Under the pieces are notes generated by a model. That model saw only the letters and a list, made by a program, of their open reading frames with translations, was not told where the DNA came from and made no database searches. From the NCBI GenBank assembly GCA_944393165.1, contig CALXZF010000002.1, positions 1 through 12,749 of the forward strand: DNA of 12,749 nucleotides, read 5' to 3'. The first letter of the stretch is position 1; every line of letters begins with the position of its first letter. Made by a program: the position numbers and the translations under genes. This document shows, one piece after another, positions 7,567 to 12,749 of the stretch. This DNA comes from an uncultured Clostridia bacterium (lineage in GTDB: Bacteria; Bacillota_A; Clostridia; TANB77; CAG-508).

Positions 7567-8748
7567 ATGAAACTTGATAAAGAGAATACAAAGCAAATTA
7601 TTAAAATAGTTACAGTAGCAATAATCTTACTTGCAGTTGTACTTAATATAGGAACAGTTTGGAATGGAATTAAAGTGTTTTTAAATATAATATCACCATT
7701 TATCTGGGGCTTAGCAATAGCTTTTGTTCTAAATATTTTTATGACATTTTATGAAAATATTGTATTTAAAAATAGAAAGAAAAAAACTAATAAAAATGCT
7801 AAAATAAGCGTGAATAAAACTGAAAAGAAGAAAAAATTTAAGAGAACTATATCAATTGTTTTATCAATTATTACAATAGTTGCAATTATTACAATAATTA
7901 TGGTTTTGGTAGTTCCAGAATTCTATAGAGTAATCAGCAATTTAATAAGTAATATTCCTAGATATTTAGAAGAGTTAAAGAATTTTGCAATTGACACAAC
8001 AACTAGGGTTCCAGAGATAAATAATTTTATTCAAAATATAAATATAGATACTGAAGCTTTAAGAAATGGAATAATGAATATTTCTAAAGATGTATTAGAT
8101 GTAACAATTAACCAAGCAGCAAGCTTAATTTCTAATATAGTCAATTTCTTTATTGCAATTATATTTGCTGTATATATTTTGGCAAATAAAGAAAACTTAA
8201 AAATACAAGCTAAGAAATTCATATATGCAAGATGCAGTGAAGATAAGGCAGACCATATTATTAAAGTATGTAGACTTTCAAGAGATTCATTTAGGAATTT
8301 CTTAACTGGTCAAGCAAAAGAGGCTGTTATTTTAGGAGTGCTTTGTGCAATTGGTATGTTTATATTAGGAATACCATATGCAGGACCAATAGGCGCATTA
8401 ACAGCACTTACAGCATTTATACCAATAGTTGGAGCTTTTATAGGTGGATTTATAGGTGCTATCTTAATAGTTGTTATTGATCCAATTAAAGCATTGATAT
8501 TTATTATTTTCATAATAGTGCTTCAACAAATAGAAGGAAATTTAATTTATCCTCATGTTGTAGGAAAAAACATGGGATTACCCGGAATTTGGGTCTTAGT
8601 AGCCATAACAATTGGCGGAAGTTTATTTGGTATAATTGGTATGATAGTAGGACTTCCAATAGTTTCTGTAATATATGCAATAATAGAAGAGAATACAAAT
8701 AAAAAATTAGAAGAGAAAAAATTTAAGAAAACTTTAAATAAACAGTAA
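7567..8748 (+). CDS. AI-2E family (YdiK/PerM-type) membrane protein
   Basis: This 393-residue polytopic membrane protein has the AI-2E transporter (formerly UPF0118) layout. Two N-terminal helices (about residues 11-60, including the conserved-looking ISPFIWGLAIAFVLN) precede a basic cytoplasmic stretch. A helix near 95-120 leads to an amphipathic region (YRVISNLISNIPRYLEELKN). A C-terminal bundle then contains GIPYAGPIGALTALTAFIPIVGAFIGG, split by short polar turns, and the typical end GLPGIWVLVAI, GIIGMIVGLPIVSVIYAI. Members have been linked to export of autoinducer-2 or to Na+/H+ antiport; the substrate here cannot be told from sequence. ATG 7567 has GAAAGGAAAG just upstream and lies 15 bases after the copA stop, so the two are probably co-transcribed. 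Nothing else ties it to copper. Confidence 0.88.
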   Translation: MKLDKENTKQIIKIVTVAIILLAVVLNIGTVWNGIKVFLNIISPFIWGLAIAFVLNIFMTFYENIVFKNRKKKTNKNAKISVNKTEKKKKFKRTISIVLSIITIVAIITIIMVLVVPEFYRVISNLISNIPRYLEELKNFAIDTTTRVPEINNFIQNINIDTEALRNGIMNISKDVLDVTINQAASLISNIVNFFIAIIFAVYILANKENLKIQAKKFIYARCSEDKADHIIKVCRLSRDSFRNFLTGQAKEAVILGVLCAIGMFILGIPYAGPIGALTALTAFIPIVGAFIGGFIGAILIVVIDPIKALIFIIFIIVLQQIEGNLIYPHVVGKNMGLPGIWVLVAITIGGSLFGIIGMIVGLPIVSVIYAIIEENTNKKLEEKKFKKTLNKQ

Positions 8749-8790
8749 AAATACACATAAAGGACATAAAAGTAATGTATAAATATAAAC

Positions 8791-8804
8791 GAAGGGAGTT
8801 GATG
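8791..8804 (+). promoter_or_regulatory. Strong ribosome site plus ATG out of frame with the alarmone synthetase
   Basis: GAAGGGAG (8791-8798) precedes ATG 8802, but that ATG opens an 11-codon frame ending in TGA. The synthetase frame begins after TGA 8803-8805 and reads TIEELVVKKDD. One extra base, or two missing, just after the ATG would connect this ribosome site to the synthetase. Confidence 0.5.
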
Positions 8805-8823
8805 AACCATAGAAGAATTAGTA

Positions 8824-9531
8824 GTGAAAAAAGATGATTATAAACTGCAAGAAGATGTTGAATATAAAAGACTTACACTTATGTACGGAGCAGCGTTAAG
8901 ACAACTAGAGAGTAAATTGGAGACGATTAGTGAAGAATTTAAAATGTTACATAAATATAATCCAATTGAGCATATGACAAGCAGAATAAAAACAAAGGAG
9001 AGCATTAATAACAAACTAAAAAAGAAAGGTTTAGAGCTTACACATGAGAATTTGGTGAAAACTATTAATGATGTTGCTGGATTAAGAATTATATGTTCTT
9101 TTATTCCGGATATATATAAGCTTGTAGACATGATTGAAAATATGCAAGATATAACTGTAATTAAGAAAAAAGACTATGTTTCTTCACCAAAAGAAAGTGG
9201 TTATTCTAGTTATCATATGATAGTTTCTGTACCTGTAAGCTTATCTGTAGGAACAATAAATGTAAAAGTAGAAATTCAAATTAGAACTATGGCAATGGAT
9301 TTTTGGGCAAGTCTAGAGCATAAAATAAATTATAAATACGAAAAAGATATTCCAAAAGGAATTAAGAAAGAACTAAGAGATTGTGCTAAGTTAACACAAA
9401 AGCTTGATAAGCGAATGTCGAATTTAGGAAAAAATTTAATAGAAGATGAGAAACAGATTGTGAATGAAATTACAGCTGAATATTCGACTGTTTATACTGG
9501 GCTTATGCTTAGTGAACATGCAAGTTTATAA
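8824..9531 (+). CDS. Small alarmone synthetase (RelA/SpoT domain, RelQ/YjbM-like)
   Basis: This cytosolic (p)ppGpp synthetase would transfer pyrophosphate from ATP to GDP or GTP. It has only the RelA/SpoT synthetase domain, with no HD hydrolase, TGS or ACT domain. Motifs include NPIEHMTSRIKTKESINNKL, NDVAGLRIICSF, KDYVSSPKESGYSSYH with the conserved Y-S-S-Y-H, and VEIQIRTMAMDFWASLEHK with E150. The C-terminal helices carry the LxxCAKLTQKLD pattern of small synthetases. The annotated GTG 8824 gives 235 residues but has only a weak purine stretch before it. The better ribosome site serves ATG 8802 in another frame, so the natural protein probably begins M-x-TIEELVVKKDD. The gene is 75 bases after the AI-2E protein gene and is followed by a probable terminator. 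The family call is firm; the RelQ subgroup is inferred. Confidence 0.88.
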   Translation: MKKDDYKLQEDVEYKRLTLMYGAALRQLESKLETISEEFKMLHKYNPIEHMTSRIKTKESINNKLKKKGLELTHENLVKTINDVAGLRIICSFIPDIYKLVDMIENMQDITVIKKKDYVSSPKESGYSSYHMIVSVPVSLSVGTINVKVEIQIRTMAMDFWASLEHKINYKYEKDIPKGIKKELRDCAKLTQKLDKRMSNLGKNLIEDEKQIVNEITAEYSTVYTGLMLSEHASL

Positions 9532-9538
9532 GCTGCTA

Positions 9539-9580
9539 TAAAAAAATAAATAAATTTTAAAATAAGTATTTATTTTTTTA
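9539..9580. repeat. Perfect 14-bp AT-only inverted repeat after the alarmone synthetase
   Basis: TAAAAAAATAAATA (9539-9552) and TATTTATTTTTTTA (9567-9580) are exact reverse complements with a 14-base loop. The stem is A/T only, so it is weak alone. The T-run in the second arm could let it act as a poor intrinsic terminator in front of the hairpin that follows. Confidence 0.55.
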
Positions 9581-9581
9581 G

Positions 9582-9614
9582 ATTCTTTATATATAATGTA
9601 TAAAGAATTTTTTT
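9582..9614 (+). terminator. Probable intrinsic terminator of the alarmone synthetase gene
   Basis: ATTCTTTATA (9582-9591) pairs exactly with TATAAAGAAT (9599-9608) around a 7-base loop and runs into seven T residues (9608-9614). The stem is AT-rich, as expected for this genome. It ends only 18 bases before the pgsA start. Confidence 0.6.
9592..9597 (+). promoter_or_regulatory. Possible -10 box of pgsA
   Basis: A perfect TATAAT sits in the loop of the terminator hairpin, 34 bases before the pgsA ATG. The -35 position (about 9569-9574, TTTATT) matches the consensus poorly, so this is tentative in such AT-rich DNA. Confidence 0.3.
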
Positions 9615-9631
9615 GTTTTACGGGGGTCAAA

Positions 9632-10237
9632 ATGAATTTAGCTAATAAACTTACACTATTTAGAATCATTCTAGTACCAATAATACTTATAATACCACTT
9701 TTGGGCATTGAAGGAGAGGTATGGGGTATTTCCATAACATATATTATAATTGATGTTATATTCATTATAGCATCACTAACAGATAAACTTGATGGATATA
9801 TAGCAAGGTCAAGAAATCAAATAACTACATTTGGAAAATTTTTAGATCCAATAGCTGACAAAATTTTGGTAATAGTAGCAATGCTAATTCTTGAAGAAGC
9901 TGGTAGATTGCCAGCTTGGATTCCAGCAATAGTAGTAATTCGCGAGTTTGTTGTTTCTGGATATAGATTGGTAGCAGTCGAAAAAAATGGCAAAGTAATT
10001 GCTGCAAATGCATGGGGAAAAATTAAAACATGTACGCAAATGTTAGGTATAATTATTGCTTTTATAGATAACAATAGATTTGGAGCGATTTTTACTGGTA
10101 ACTTATATGGAGCAGAGTTTATAATAAATTTGTTAAGTACAACATTAATAGGTATATCAGTAATAGCAACAATTTTTTCAGGTATTAGCTATTTAAAAGG
10201 AAGCAAAGAATTATTCAAGGATGAAATTAGAGCATAA
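9632..10237 (+). CDS. pgsA: CDP-diacylglycerol-glycerol-3-phosphate 3-phosphatidyltransferase
   Basis: This 201-residue integral membrane enzyme makes phosphatidylglycerophosphate from CDP-diacylglycerol and glycerol-3-phosphate, the committed step to phosphatidylglycerol and cardiolipin. The CDP-alcohol phosphotransferase signature is complete: D51-x2-D54-G-x2-A-R59-x8-G68-x3-D72-x3-D76, read as DKLDGYIAR then GKFLDPIAD. The start NLANKLTLFRIILVP is typical of the family, and several hydrophobic helices follow. ATG 9632 is chosen because GGGGGT lies just before it; an upstream in-frame ATG at 9596 falls inside the terminator hairpin and would add 12 atypical residues. The protein has normal length. 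ligA begins 62 bases downstream. Confidence 0.94.
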   Translation: MNLANKLTLFRIILVPIILIIPLLGIEGEVWGISITYIIIDVIFIIASLTDKLDGYIARSRNQITTFGKFLDPIADKILVIVAMLILEEAGRLPAWIPAIVVIREFVVSGYRLVAVEKNGKVIAANAWGKIKTCTQMLGIIIAFIDNNRFGAIFTGNLYGAEFIINLLSTTLIGISVIATIFSGISYLKGSKELFKDEIRA

Positions 10238-10299
10238 TAATGTACATAGACATTGAAATATAAACAGATTTGTGCTTTAGAAAGGAAATGTGATTTGAA

Positions 10300-12293
<1,994 letters not shown>

Positions 12294-12314
12294 AAAAAAG
12301 AAAGAGGAGGACAA

Positions 12315-12560
12315 ATGGACGGAAGATACACATTTAAAGAATTTAAACAAAATTTAGATGACGGTTATCAAATGTATTATACCTATGTTAGAAATAGATA
12401 CTTATTATATAAAACGGCTGAAAATTGCTTTACTCAAAAGTTACTTACAGATGATGAAAAAAATCCTCAGCCAAGGCATAGTATGCTAACTTTAAAAAGA
12501 ATAAAAGAGATGTTTCCACATATGGAAAATATAGAATATAAAATTGGTATACCTGATTAA
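12315..12560 (+). CDS. Unrecognised 81-residue protein
   Basis: I do not recognise this protein. It is probably a real gene: a strong AGGAGGA ribosome site lies six bases before ATG 12315, it starts 21 bases after ligA, and codon use matches its neighbours. It is soluble, with no signal peptide or membrane segment. The N-terminal half is rich in aromatic residues (YTFKEFKQNLDDGYQMYYTYVRNRYLLYKT in segments, with seven tyrosines among the first 50 residues). The C-terminal half is charged and predicted helical (TLKRIKEMFPHMENIEY). A single Cys lies near residue 37. It may be co-transcribed with ligA. No function is proposed. Confidence 0.65.
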   Translation: MDGRYTFKEFKQNLDDGYQMYYTYVRNRYLLYKTAENCFTQKLLTDDEKNPQPRHSMLTLKRIKEMFPHMENIEYKIGIPD

Positions 12561-12639
12561 AAAATAACTACCTGGGTTACTAAAATTTCTTATAAGCTAA
12601 TAGTATTTTTTATAAAAGTAATTCGAATATGTCGGTCAA

Positions 12640-12740
12640 GCTGATTTTCATTGGTATTCTAAAAGAAATTTTGTCAGCGCCCTCACAAGTGTGCGAGATT
12701 CCCTAACAAAATTTTTTAAGAATACCAAATTCAAATCACA
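12640..12740. repeat. Imperfect palindrome with a GC-rich centre
   Basis: The core arms are 12653-12674 and 12706-12726. GGTATTCT pairs with AGAATACC (8 bp), then a mismatch, an A/T block with one G-T pair and a one-base bulge, then TTTTGT pairs with ACAAAA (6 bp). Outside the core, matches continue loosely (TGATTT near 12642 against AAATCA near 12734). The 31-base centre (12675-12705) is 18/31 G+C in an otherwise AT-rich intergenic region and contains CACAAGTGTG. No T-run follows, so it is not a standard terminator. It could be a MITE-like dispersed repeat, a structured RNA, or a protein-binding palindrome. It may extend past the window edge. Confidence 0.6.
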
Positions 12741-12749
12741 TTCCATTCC

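Noticed and set aside
12653..12726. Intrinsic terminator of the ligA transcript
   Set aside because: The hairpin is not followed by a T-run on either strand and its loop is 31 bases long.

Overview
The window is AT-rich, all genes lie on the + strand, and nearly every start has a GGAGG-like ribosome binding site. This fits a low-GC Gram-positive bacterium of the class Clostridia, probably an uncultured gut-associated lineage. That placement is an inference from composition and from the pilin-leader protein with an FGE-like tail, a type I associate with such genomes; no rRNA or marker tree is available here.

Layout. The 3' end of a patatin-like phospholipase (to 221) is followed by a secreted or membrane-anchored protein with a pilin-like leader and an FGE-sulfatase-like C-terminus (285-1653, frameshifted). 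Next come a membrane-bound c-di-GMP phosphodiesterase with Cache sensor, degenerate GGDEF and intact EAL domain (1684-3882), and a stand-alone ADP-dependent NAD(P)H-hydrate dehydratase (3917-4810). A copper pair follows: the chaperone CopZ (4850-5032, cut short by an in-frame stop) and the Cu(I) P1B-ATPase CopA (5185-7551), then an AI-2E/YdiK-type membrane protein (7567-8748). After it lie a small alarmone synthetase (8824-9531), a probable terminator, phosphatidylglycerophosphate synthase PgsA (9632-10237), NAD-dependent DNA ligase LigA (10300-12293, frameshifted) and an unrecognised 81-residue protein (12315-12560). The last 189 bases are non-coding and hold a striking imperfect palindrome with a GC-rich centre.

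How the genes relate. This is mostly chromosomal housekeeping and stress-signalling content (NAD(P)H repair, copper export, (p)ppGpp, phospholipid synthesis, DNA ligation), not a visible defence or mobile island. CopZ and CopA clearly work together. The c-di-GMP enzyme sits directly after the pilin-leader protein, which may link a surface protein to c-di-GMP signalling, but that rests on adjacency only.

The most notable general observation is damage to reading frames. I see probable frameshifts in the patatin, FGE-like and LigA genes, a suspected one at the start of the alarmone synthetase, and a premature TAA in copZ. LigA is normally essential, so sequence or assembly error is at least as likely as true gene decay. 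I found no convincing undescribed multi-gene system. The best candidates for novelty are the terminal palindromic element, the repeat-containing insertion in CopA, and the mosaic pilin/Fn3/FGE protein.
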